From: Mercurialis annua
Lineage: Eukaryota; Streptophyta; Magnoliopsida; Malpighiales; Euphorbiaceae
DNA length: 64,000 bases
Assembly: GCF_937616625.2 (NCBI RefSeq)
Contig: NC_065572.1
Location: 37,413,653-37,477,652, forward strand
Direction: 5' to 3'
In this document: in pieces, positions 37,516-49,372 of the stretch
How the letters are laid out: every line of letters begins with the position of its first letter
How positions within the stretch are numbered: position 1 is the first letter of the stretch
Notes under the pieces: model-generated
What the model was told of the DNA's origin: nothing
The model's database searches: none
Seen by the model: only the letters and a program-made list of their open reading frames with translations
Translations under genes and position numbers: made by a program

Positions 37516-39502
37516 TGTTAGTAGTTTGTGCCCTAGGGCCATTTCGTATTTATTCTTGTATAAAGAAATCCCATTGGCAATGATATATATGTTTTTATTT
37601 GAACTAAGTGTCTCATCAACTAAGTGTTTATTTAATACATATTGTCCTTATCACATTGTGATAGAATCTATTCTTAAGGTAGTAAGAATATGAGTGACAG
37701 ATTCTATTATACAAGTGATCTAAATTATCGTTCACGATCGATGGGGTCCTACGAATAAGGGCATCGCATTATCCCGGAAAGATCGTCACCTCTGTTTATT
37801 CTCATGATTAGTAAAGAGTTACTAATTATAGGAAGTAGTGAGTCTCATACTACTTGATGGGGATCGGAATAAACATGTGGACACTCAAGTTGTTGAGTGA
37901 GTCGAACAAGTGACGCTAGATGACTTATACATGGTAATTCATCAAAGTCAATTTAATGTCATCTAGTTCATAATTGTACATATGTCCTTTGACTTGCGGT
38001 GACACTATCTTGTATATAGGTGATTAGAGTTTGATACTCCTTAACTCTAGATCTTTCATGAGCTAGAGCCGCGGGATGTGTTGGCTCTAGTTAGTTGTAT
38101 ATGGAGATAGGGGTTTAACCTAGAAAGGATTCATCACTCTGGATGAACGGAGACAAGATTCTATGCTATCTCAAATTGTTCTTGATGGATGATAAAACCT
38201 GCGCAGGTGTATATGACTTACATAGAAAGTTGTTTCTAGTGGAAGTCATATTTATCAAGAATTAGAACTACGAGATGAGGTCATATGATCAAGACAAACA
38301 GTGTTTGACTTAACCGTGACACTAGTCGAGATTGGAATCTTAGATGAAGGGAATTTTGAGTGTACGGTATTATGAACAATGGTTCATAAAGCATGCATCG
38401 AAACATTCATCTCTATTTGGGGGTCGTGATATGTTGCTAGACGTCACTCTCGATCTACGAGAATTAATAATTAAATGGGATTTAATTATTTAATATAAGA
38501 AAGGCGTTTCTTATGACTCTCGTTGCCATATAGATGTGAACCTAGTTAGTCACACACAATAGAGTGTGCAACCGATTGAGTTTACAAAAGATCGATTTTA
38601 TATAGATACTAGCATATCTCGGAAATTAATCTAAGATGAAAAACAAGTACAAATTAGGGACTAATTTGTAAGAGTTATAAATTAGTAGGAACCTAATTGT
38701 ACTATGTCCAAGTTAATTAGGGACTAATTTATAAGAGTTATAAATTAGTAGGAACCTAATTATATTTTAACCAAGTTTTATGATTAAATGGCTTAAGTAA
38801 TTAATTAGTGTAATTAATGATACTTAAATCATTAATCATAAGCTAATGGAATGATGATGTCATGGTGAAGTAATGAGATAAGGAAATAAGCTTATATGTG
38901 ATTTCATATGATGACATCACCTATATGATGTCACCTATGTGATGTCACCACATGAAAGGTGTCATGTGGTGGCAACACCTTTGCTTGGTGTGTGACACCT
39001 AGCATGCAAGGTGTCGCATTCTTAAGGCATGCTCTAGCCTATAAATAGAGCATGTCCTTGCTCATTTCAAAACACACAACACACATCTCACTACAAAGTT
39101 GTAGAGAGGGAAAGCACTTGAAGAAATTCAAGTATTCATCAATCACGGGAAAAACTTGGCGACGTTTTTCATACATCCGAGCAAGGTAGTGATCGCGGCG
39201 AGAGTTTGAGCTTAGGGCTGCTCGGCAAGAGGAACTCTTGCAGGATTACTTCAAGGCGAGGATTCAATCGGACGCATACTCGTGTGGACGAGCTTGAGGT
39301 CGCCGTACTTTCGGGACTACAAGAATCGTTGGAGAATCGACATAGGTATTCTTCTTACGATTCCTAGATGCGTGCTTTAATTAATAAATGATACGACGAT
39401 CCATTTGTTGTTGATATGATCAACTTTAGGATCCGGATTGTTGGAATTTCGATTTTGAATTGAAATATACGATTCGGACCCGCGCCTCCCGCTGCGCCAA
39501 CA
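37516..39502 (+). mobile_element. Solo copia LTR
   Basis: A complete 1987-bp LTR, TGTTAGTAG to GCGCCAACA, is flanked on both sides by ATGAA (37511-37515 and 39503-39507). No internal sequence is present, so the element was lost by LTR-LTR recombination. It resembles copia-1 LTRs more than copia-2 LTRs. It has four intact TGATGTCA-type octamers and a TATA box at 39040. The short open frame at 37511-37693 is incidental. Confidence 0.97.
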
Positions 39503-41386
39503 ATGAAACCAATCCAAAGTTACGATTTGTTTTGTACCGTTTGTAAACGTTTTTATTTTCTTAGTAACATTTTAAATGTTTGGCTAAAATTGCTAAAAAG
39601 GTGAAACCTTTGGATTTGTTTCGTAATGTTTGTAAACGTTTGAATTTGTTTTGTAACGTTTTAAACGGTTGTCTTAAATCGCTAAAAAGGTGAAGCGTTT
39701 GCATTGGTTTCGTAACGTTTTAAACGTTTGGATTTGTTTTGTAACGTTTGTAAATGTTTGTAAACGTTTGGATTTGTTTCGTAAGATTTGAAAACATTTG
39801 GCTTAAATCGCTAAAAAGGTGAAACGTTTAGTTTTGTTTCGTAACAGTTATAAACAATTGGCTTATATTGCTAAAAAGATGATAACGTTTGGATTTGTTT
39901 CGTCACGTTTGTAAACGTTTGGCTTAAGTTTGTAAACGTTTGGCTTAAATCGCTAAAAAGGTTAAACATTTTGTTTTGTTTCGTAACGTTTGTAAACGTT
40001 TGGCTTCAATCACTAATAAGGTGAAACGTTTGGTTTTGTTTCGTAACGTTTGTAAACGTTTGGCTTGAATTGCTAAAAAGGTGAAACGTTTGGTTTTTTT
40101 CGAAACGTTTTGATTTGCTTAGTAACTTTTTAAACGTTTGGCTTAAATCGCTAAAAAGGTGAAGCGTTTGGATTTATTTCGTAACGTTTGTAAACGTTTG
40201 AATTTGTTTCGTAACGTTTTAAACGTTTCGATTTGCTTCGTAACGTTTGGATTTGTTTTGTAACGTTTTAAGCGTTTTAAACCAATCCAAATGTTTGAAA
40301 CGTTAAGAAATAAATCCAAAACATTTAAAACGTTACGAAAAAAAGGCAAACGTTTGGTTTAAATCGCTAAAAATGTGAAACATTTGGATTTGTATCATAA
40401 CGTTTCCCCTTTTAGCGATTTAAGCCAAACATTTACAAACGTTACGAAACAAATCAAAACATTTCACCTTTTTAGAGATTTAAGCCAAACGTTTACAAAC
40501 GTTACGAAACAAATCCAAATGTTTAAAATGTTTAAAATGTTACGAAACCAATCCAAGCGTTTTAAACACTACGAAACAAATCCAAACATTTCACCCTTTT
40601 AGCGATTTAAGCCAAACGTTTACAAAAATTACGAAACAAATCCAAACGTTTCACCTTATTAGCGATTAAAGCCAAACATTTAAAACGTTACGAAACCAAT
40701 CCAACGTTACAATTTGTTTTGTAATGTTTGTAAACGTTTTGATTTGTTTAGTAACATTTTAAATGTTTGGCTTAAATCTCTAAAAAGGTGAAACGTTTGG
40801 ATGTTTTTGTAAAGTTTGTAAACGTTTAAATTTGTTTCGTAACGTTTTAAACGTTTGTCTTACTTCGCTAAAAAGTTGAAGCGTTCACATTTGTTTCGTA
40901 ACGTTTTAAACGTTTGGATTTGTTTGTAACGTTTGTAAACGCTTAGATTTGTTTCTCAACGTTTGTAAACGTTTTGCTTAAATAGCTAAAAAGGTGAAAC
41001 ATTTAGTTTTGTTTTGTAACGTTTGTAAACGTTTAGCTTAAATTGCTAAAAAGATGAAACATTTGGATTTTTTTTTGTCACGTTTGTAAATGTTTTGCTT
41101 AAGTTTGGAAACGTTTGGCATAAATTGCTAAAAAGGTAAAACGTTTGGTTTTGTTTCTAACGTTTGTAAACGTTTGGCTTAAATCGCTAAAAAGGGGAAA
41201 CGTTTGGATTTGTTTTGTAACGTTTGTAAACGTTTGGCCTAAATCGCTAAAAAGGTGAAATGTGAGGTTTTGTTTAGATACGTTTGTAAACGACTATTGT
41301 AAACATTTGGCTTAAATCGCTATAAATATGAAACGTTTGGATTTTTTTTGTAACGTTTGTAAACTTTTGGCTTAAATCGCTAAAAA
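39503..41386. repeat. 60-bp satellite, block C (right part), with 1.19-kb higher-order repeat
   Basis: Orientation alternates: reverse to about 39528, forward to 40270, reverse to 40345, forward to 40402, reverse to 40702, forward to 41386. The series starting at 39503 (GAAACCAATCC, GTTACGATTTGTTTTGTA, then AGTAACATTTTAAATG) recurs starting near 40690, about 1190 bp later. An odd GCTTAAGTTTG joint also recurs (39921 and 41097). Confidence 0.94.
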
Positions 41387-43738
41387 TGTCATAACCGTAA
41401 CCTAATCTCGTTTAGAATTCAATAAGTAATTTCATTTAGAATTCATTATGCATTGCATATCATGTATAATTATTATAAAAGAGAAATTGAAATAAGGATA
41501 TAGACATTTAGATGTCAAAAATAAATTGAAAACAAAAGATACGATTAGTTAATTGAATCGGTATAATTGAACAAAAGGAAAAACTTAAGGATTGAAAGAT
41601 ATGTTTAATATATCATTGAGGGCTTAAGAGGATGTTTGTATTAAGCATATCTATCTATGTGTAAATGTCAAAATTATCCTTAAGAGTTGCTAAGTGTTTA
41701 ACCAAGGTTAAAGATCTAAGTATATTTTGGTAATTTCATAATTAGTTAGATTACTTAAACATGGAGACTTTGCAAACAAAATTCACAACATAAAACCTAA
41801 TTCTAAAACTCCAAAGCTTCGATTCTGATTGTTCTTGAGGTATAGGAAGAGATTCAAGATCATTTGGTAAGAAATTTTATCTAAATAACTTGTGTATTTG
41901 AAGTTTACCTAGTGATATCATATTCTGTTTTTGAATTCAGTATTTGCAGTTTAGTGCGAGATGCATATATCGAGTTCTATAATTCCAAATTATGTTCTGT
42001 TTTCTGATATAGAAACTTTAGTGTGTCTCCTACAACCTTTATTCTTTGACGTTAATCTGGTTCGGTCTTATTAATACCGTAATTGACCATGATATTTTAT
42101 TGCTTAAGCTGTGAAGACAGTCTGAACACACCTCACTAAAAATTGTATAACTCATTGCTTAGATATTGAAATGATGAAATTATTTTTGATTTGGATTCTA
42201 GACTAAAAGGGCTAAATGTTCACCGAAGGGTTTGTTAAAATTATATGAATACTATTCACATGACCTGTTTGAATAGAGGCTTAATCATACATAAACCATA
42301 TAGAAATCCATTTGTAGGTGATGCATTTAGGTTAAATCAATATTAGATACAAGTATAAGTTTATATATGTGATTCTGATTGAGTTTTATGATTTACATTA
42401 CTCATTTAGGTGCTCGTTTTGGCAACGACGGTTCAACTAGGAAGTGAGGCAGCTTTTGACGATATTTTGGACTAGTTTTGGTTGTTGTGTGGTGAGTAGA
42501 TATACTAGTCCTTGCTACTGAAATAGATATGCTATTTTTATATTCAAAATGTCAAGGTTTATTGTGTTTTAAATGGTTATATATGGTTGTTTTGGAATGC
42601 ACGAAAGCTGTTCGATGAAATGCCTTGTTTAAATATTTCAAATACTACCTTTGGTAAATGTTGTATAAAATGAAAGAAGTTTTGAATTGAATCTATATAA
42701 GTGTTTGATTTTAGTAAAGCTTTGATGCTTTTGATATAATGAGTATTTGTTTATGAATGTGTAATACCTTTCGTCAATTCAATAGTCGTTTGATTTGGTT
42801 AAGTTTTGAATAAGATTTGAAATGGTTTTACTATTGAATTGTATTGCGTTTTGATGTAATGATTTGAGATGTCTTTTTATATGATATGCCTACTCTGTAA
42901 TGGTACATATTTGAGAGGTGCTGAGTTGTGATATGCACCTGGTTATGTGCTGAGTTAGTGATATGCACATGTGAGATATTATCAATGTCTATGCGCATTT
43001 GACACAGGGCACTTGATTGATGGTCAGTGAAGGGAGAAGGGCTGAGCCGTGCTACTGATGGAGAAGGGTTAGCCATCAAGTGCTCCTAGATATGTTTGTT
43101 AGACTGTAGATAAGTGTTGTGTTCCAGATTACAGGTCTATTGTTTTTATTATTGTTGCAGGGTAACATATCACTGTTATAGTTGATGATTGATACAACTC
43201 TGTTTCATATGTAAAGGGAAATTGTTTTGATATTCGTTTATATTTGTAAATGCTTTCGTGATGGACTTTACAAGTATTTTGTGTTGTATTGAGCTGTTTT
43301 CTAGTATACGTTATTATATAATATGCTTACTTTAAGTATATAAATTTTTTATGCTTGTTATGTCTATTCACTGAGGTTTCGCTCATTTTAGTTGTTTTAA
43401 AACCTTTTCAGTTAGCAAGGCAATCTACAGTACAGTTGACCAGAGAGGGAGTTGGGCTTAGAGTTTGGGCTTGAGACATAGAGGTTGGCTACATCTCCGA
43501 GTTTTGAGATGCCTCAATGTTTTTGTTTAGAATAAACTTATTTGTACTTAAATATATATTTTGAATCATATGTATAAAAGTTTGTAATAATACTTAATTT
43601 TCATATAGTGGTGTTGTATAAAAGTTTTTCATATATTTGTGCTTAATTATTTATAGAACACGTTTTAAAATGTTGATTTGGAGATAAATATATTTTAAAT
43701 AACCGTCAATCTCGTGCTAAGTAAGGCGAGGTTCGATA
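41387..43738 (+). mobile_element. Probable solo LTR of an unassigned LTR element (G3)
   Basis: A 2352-bp non-satellite block interrupts the array. It starts TGTCATAACC and ends GGTTCGATA, with AAAAA on each side (41382-41386 and 43739-43743). A terminal TA would be a mutated CA. Internal features resemble gypsy LTRs: a CACTGAGGTTTCGCTCATTTT block near 43370 and a leader-like section near 41790-41890. No long coding frame or primer site is seen. The orientation is inferred from the block order. Because the target is A-rich, the duplication could be chance. Confidence 0.65.
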
Positions 43739-43828
43739 AAAAAGGTGAAACGTTTGGTTTTGTTTCGTAACGTTTGTAAACGACATTTTTAAAGGTTTGG
43801 GTTTAATCGCTAAAAAAGTGAAACGTTT
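43739..43828 (+). repeat. Satellite scrap between two insertions
   Basis: About 90 bp of forward monomer separate the G3 solo LTR from the G1a element. It ends with CGTTT, the left target duplication of G1a. Confidence 0.9.
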
Positions 43829-44409
43829 TGTCACGGCCCATTTTCATGAATCGTGACCGGCGCTAGGGCATGGGTAATGTAGTACAAACACCCGTAGCTA
43901 GCCTTTCTTATATCATACAGTTCAATTAAACCTGCAGAAAACCAATGCTCGGGGGCAACCGAGACTTCAACCTAATTCTAGCAGTTATAATATTCAATAG
44001 TTAATATAACATGCTTATCCAGTTCTGAGTCTAAAATAGGTATAACATAAACCAATGTAAATAATGTAACATGCCAAAGCAATATAACTAGTCGGGCCAA
44101 TCCGACAAACAACTGTAATAATAATAAAGACGTCTAGTTACTACTACGGTCTAACAATAAAATAGTTTACAGTTTATCAAAATAATGAAACCTCAGAGAA
44201 AAGTAAAGAATGGAGATCAGCAGACTCTCTCAAATCATAACCCTGAAAAAATTGGAAAAACAACGGGGTCAGATATACTGAGATGAGTTTATACCACTAT
44301 TTACATTTATCAAGTGGAAAACCTTTAAAACCGTTTAAAACATTTAATAACGATATTACGAATAATAGTTGGAACCCTAATCCACAATTCTAAATAATAT
44401 ACATAATCC

Positions 44410-44555
44410 AATAGGCCTGGTTCCGAGAGGTAAGCTACACCGAGTTACCACTGACCACACTTTTACCATATCCAGAGTCCCGAGAGCTGAGCTACACCGA
44501 GTTACTCTATTTGATCCCGAGAGCTATGCTCACATCGAGTTACCACATTTCCATA
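44410..44555 (-). repeat. Triple sub-repeat in G1a LTR
   Basis: Three units of roughly 55-60 bp each contain CCGAGAG, then GAGCTACACCGAGTTAC or a variant. The same triple repeat is at 60740-60880 in the other G1a LTR. The G1b LTRs instead carry CCAGCGTAAG repeats at this place. Confidence 0.8.
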
Positions 44556-46494
44556 TATACCTTTTCCAGATCATTACCGGTGCGCACGCAGTCCTAATAA
44601 TTCCCACTAGGTAACATGTTCCAACTATGAGTCATAATATAAAAACAGTTCGAAATATGCGTACAATATATATATTTAATATTAAAATAACAATTTACTT
44701 AATAAAGCGGTAAATAGTAAGTACAAACTCACTGCTTGCTCATCCACGTGATAACCTGGCAAGCAACTAATCCTGATTCGCCTCTGAAGCACGAACAGTA
44801 GACAAGTCTAGACAAATAAAATAATTATTAAAACGGACCCTAACTCTAGAGAGTACCAGACACCACATAGAACTAGCATAACAATAAATTACAGTATAAC
44901 AATCCATAGCAAACACAATACACAACAAGTAATAAAGCCCAATTAATAAAAGTCTATTTAGTTCTCGCTTTAAAAACTATTTCAGAAGAATATTATTTAA
45001 ATATTATTTAAATAATAAATTAATTTCAAATCCAAAAATAATGGGTTAGCCGAGTTACCGATAACTGCCAGGCTAACCTCAAATGTCTGGCGACCCAAGT
45101 CTAACCCGACCCGCACATTAATCCAAAATTATAAACCATAGTTATAATTTTATAAATAAAATACTCATTTGATAAAATAATAATTTAGAACTCAATATCT
45201 TAAAAATCAAGTAATCAACAATTACCGGAAAAAAATATCTCATTAAATAGATCAATAAATAAATAAAAGGCTAATTTATAAATTTAGCCCAATTGGCACG
45301 CTAAGCCAAAATATCAAAATAAAAAAATAAAATTAAATATCCAATACCCATTTATAATAATCGAGATAAATAATTTAAAACATAATAATTTAAATTATAA
45401 TAAGATTAATATAAATTCTAAATTTAAAATAATGATGCCCAAAGCAATTTAAAATCGTAATTAGTTATTAAATTGCCAAATTAAAAGTCGGAACTAACCC
45501 GCCACTCATCCATCACATTCAATATGAATACCCAACCATTTCCATTAACAAACATCACAAAACCCAACTTTAAGAGCCCAACTTACCAAAATAAGATAGA
45601 AACAAAGTCATTTTATTGAAAAGGAAATGGCTAATGAAATCAACTAATTGCAGTAACCACACAACATGAATTCAAAGAATCTCAGACTTTACCGCCAATA
45701 ATTCATACCCATGCAACTTAAACCCAATATAAAACAACCAATTAAAGCATGAACACAAATAAAAGAAGAACTCTAACTTACAGTACCCCGACGAATTCTT
45801 TGAGCCATAAGTAATATATTCTCAGTTTAATACAAATTAGAAAATAAAAACCAAGACAATAAGAACAGCCTTTGGACTAAAACCTACGGCAACCATTATA
45901 TACATCGATTCAACCTCGGGTTCGAATCGAACAAGATATTAAGAAAACAAAATCATTCAGCTAATAACTATCGGTTAGATGCCATTGAAACACAGTAAAT
46001 AACTACAAGAACATAATATGGCAGTCAAGGAATAAATGGCAGTAACAGTATGAAGAACACTCGCAGCCAAGAATCATGAAAAACGATAAAACGAAGGCGA
46101 TTGAAACATAATTATTTACGTACCGTTTGGCGAAAACGAAGTTGAGAATCGTAGAGGCGTGTGTCTACTACAACTAGGACGAGACAGATCCAAATTTAAC
46201 GCTGAAACGAATGAATTACGAGCTTAGGGACGAGGGTATCGATTTATACATAAACTGAAAATTTTGCACAATGACTTACCGAATATCACAAGAACTTGGA
46301 AGGATTTGTTGTGAAAGATTTCAGTGAATTAGGGAGTGTAGATGTCGGCTAGGGTTAGAGGGAATTGAGGGGAAGAATTTCAGTTTAGAAAAACGACATA
46401 AATAGTGAATGAATTTTAGGGTAGAAGTCGGGTTAAAATAGAAAAGGAACAATTGAGTCACACGAAGTCTAAGGTTGCAAAAGAAAGAAAAGAA

Positions 46495-46514
46495 CAGGTC
46501 TCTTAAGAGACCTG
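46495..46514. repeat. 20-bp perfect palindrome in G1a LTR
   Basis: CAGGTCTCTTAAGAGACCTG is a perfect palindrome about 220 bp from the LTR start. The partial LTR copy keeps 18 bp of it at 49139-49156. Confidence 0.9.
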
Positions 46515-46728
46515 CTAAATAAGAATAAAAAGAAAAGTGTGGGCCATGAATTTGCATCGGCTGCACAATAATATAAAAAAATGGGCCATGATTGGCCAAC
46601 TAATAAGCATGGCCAAAAATAAGTAGTTACTATTTATCCAAGCCATAAATCGAACTACTAAACCGAAAATGACCTAAATCATTACTGGAAGCCCATCAGA
46701 AAATTTTAAAAAATTTACGGGTTATTAA

Positions 46729-48971
46729 ATTCTCCCTAACTCATAGAAATTCGTCCTCGAATTTAACTCAAAAAAACGTAATAAGCGTTGAACACTTATA
46801 ACCCGAAGGATAAGCATAAGACACCCTCCAAGGCACAACCAAGGTACCATATATGCTAATCTTGATATGAAATAAGCCGGAACAAGCCGAAAACACAACG
46901 AGACATGTCGGAAAGTACAGGGTGTTACATTCTACCCCACTTAGGATAATTCGTTCTCAAATTAAACAAACACATTAAGCATAAAAAAACAATATAGTAT
47001 GCACATAAGCGTAAAAGAAAACACATAATATAAAACCCAACGTATCACAAGGAAAGAGAAAATAATAGCATTTTTGCAAATCAGACTCCATCTTCTAAGA
47101 ACTTTCCTCAACCGAGTGACTAAACCACGAGTGCAACCATAGAAAAACTTTTACTCATCAATCTATGCACTTGCGTAACCACAAACTTAACAGATTGCTC
47201 CTCGAATGATAACGCAAAATCACCACTCGCATAAATCAGAAAATCTCAAATGGTCATAATAATCTCAATGCTAACTTCCGCTTAGTATAAAACGATAACA
47301 CTCATTTAAATATGTTATATAAAATGAATGAAACAAAATCTCCAAATTTTACGAACAATGTCATTTATAGAGATTCTTCCACTCATTACATAATAAAGCA
47401 TACGGTCCGTAGTTACCTAAGGTAACCAAATACTAACATACATCCCAATTTTTGTTGCACAGACTAAATTTTATGACACACACAAAAGGTTCAACAACCA
47501 AACAAACGATATCCACATTTCAATAATAAAAATCCTCAAGCAACAGTATCGACTAACCAACCTTTGTTGTCGAAATCTACTTATCGCGATCCTCGAATCA
47601 GCTAACTCATAAATCCGAACCAAACTCAAATTTCCAAAATTATTCAATCAATTGACGATAACCTCGTATACAAAGAAAGATCAATAGGACCTGTTTACTA
47701 CAACCAGATTGTTAGTTATGCTCAAAACCAACCCCTGTGGGTATAAAATCTTTTAATAAAAAATATTTTATATACAAAATTTTCCACCCAGTTTAAAAGA
47801 CTCTACGTCATACACCTCCTTTTTTATTGAAAATTGAAATACATTTCCGTTGAAAAACCATCGGTTTTGTAAACCCCTTGAAAAATCATCGGTTTTGTAA
47901 ACCGTTGGAAATTTTCAAAATATCCACATTTTGAATATGAAATTTTCCCTTACTTTTCAACACATTTGAAAATTTATGAAACAATTCAATTGACAAAATT
48001 GTGTTCCCTTTAAACCAAATTGTTAAAACATCTTTTAAATAGTTTATACTTTAAAAACCAAATGTGGCAAAATCCTTCGTATTCAATATACACATTGATG
48101 TTTTAAGCATCCCAAAATTTTAAGTCGTTTCTAAATTTTCTCAAACAAAAGCAAAATTTAAAGAAATTGCTCAAACGAAAAATTTATTATTCCTTTTCAA
48201 TAATTTTTGACAAAGTTTCTCCCTTTCCTCATAAAGGTAAAATCAGCAATGTAAATTTCTTGTTTATAAACATACCTTTTTATATCAATACATAAAAATA
48301 TTTGGACAATTTCAAATCTGGATGAATAAAGTTTCTTTAATAAAGAAAGACGTAGTGTATACACACACATGAGCATAACCAACATACCTAATCCACAAAT
48401 CCTTAAATCAAAGTTTCGAAATTACCACGAAAGCTTTCTATTCTAAAATACTCTATACCGTACTTAGCACAACCAAAATCTCAAGCGCAAACCTAAAAAT
48501 CATTCTTACTCATTCCACAAGATCATGATTCTACAGACCAATCGCTCATAACGTAAACGTCCAATAATCATCACCATCATCACATAGTATTTGTCTAGCT
48601 ACCTTTCGGTAACAATTTCAAAATCGATTAAAATTCAATAACTTATAATAAATATATCACAATGTGATTCGCGAGTTCGTTTCAAAACATCTTTCTCAAA
48701 ACACTTTATCGATTAAATCCATTTTACATAATTGTGCGCCAGGGTAATGACATCTCTCATCCCCAAAGAGTCGCATCCAACCCAAATCATTTCTATGCAC
48801 GTGATGAATGTACTATTATGCATGTATCAATTTTTTTTATTTACCTTTTATTTAGTGAACATACTCAGTGCTCAATGCAATCCTATTCGTGACATTCAAA
48901 ATGCATGTTCATGGTATGTCTGGGCACAATTACGTGTTGAAAATATTTCAAATATTTCAGCAAATCAATCT
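46729..48971 (-). other. Scrambled interior of G1a element
   Basis: Next to the LTR is a pol-end-like stretch and polypurine-like tract (46729-46780 on the minus strand). A 150-bp segment starting TGTAACACCC at 46929, with its own purine tract (46930-46941), follows: a second LTR-start junction. The remainder to 48971 is AT-rich, has no coding motifs and includes a small direct repeat (ATCGGTTTTGTAAACC near 47860 and 47889). Open frames at 48197-48385 and 48732-48995 have no recognisable features. Confidence 0.6.
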
Positions 48972-49372
48972 TTAGGGAGTGTAGATGTCGGCTAGGGTTA
49001 GAGGGAATTGAGGGGAAGAATTTCAGTTTAGAAAAACGACATAAATAGTGAATTAATTTTAGGGTAGAAGTCGGGTTAAAATAGGAAAGGATCAATTGAG
49101 TCACACGAAGCCTAAGGTTGCAGAAGAAAGAAAAGAATAGGTCTCTTAAGAGACCTGCTAAATAAGAATAAAATGAAAAGTATGGGCCATGAATTTGCAT
49201 GGGCTGCACAATAATATAAAAAATTGGGCCATGATTGGCCAACTAATAAGCATGGCCAAAAACAAGTAATTACTATTTATCCAAGCCACAAATCAAACTA
49301 CTACACCGAAAACGACCCAAATCATTACTGGAAGCCCATCAGAAAATTTTAAAAATTTTACGGGTTATTACA
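48972..49372 (-). repeat. Partial 5' LTR of G1a element
   Basis: It is nearly identical to 46329-46728 and keeps the proper TG terminus at 49372. The match stops abruptly at 48972, marking the deletion breakpoint. The similar minus-strand frames over both copies (46321-46599 and 48883-49242) only reflect this duplication. Confidence 0.92.

Larger units (their letters stand above)
43829..46728 (-). repeat. 3' LTR of G1a element
   Basis: A long LTR of about 2.9 kb. Its start has TTTAATAACC where the other copy has TGTAATAACC, so the terminal G has mutated. Landmarks, given on the plus strand, are the end block at 43829-43866, the CTCGGGGGCAACCGAGAC block near 43948, the triple repeat at 44410-44555, the ACGTACCGTTTGG block near 46119 and the palindrome at 46495. 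The LTR beginning at 58362 has the same order in the opposite direction. Confidence 0.85.
43829..49372 (-). mobile_element. Rearranged gypsy-type element (family G1a)
   Basis: On the minus strand the element starts TGTAATAACCCG at 49372 and ends GTGACA at 43829. The flanks are perfect CGTTT duplications (43824-43828 and 49373-49377) inside satellite. The 3' LTR is complete (43829-46728). The 5' LTR keeps only its first 0.4 kb (48972-49372), which matches 46329-46728. The interior (46729-48971) is short, AT-rich and has no recognisable pol. It is therefore an internally deleted element, not a solo LTR. Confidence 0.88.

Noticed and set aside
37511..37693. Small protein at the start of the solo copia LTR
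   Set aside because: Its ATG lies in the target duplication outside the LTR and it reads into LTR sequence, so it is a chance fusion.
46321..49242. Paralogous minus-strand gene pair (92 and 119 codons)
   Set aside because: The similarity is due to the duplicated LTR start of the G1a element; there is no recognisable domain.
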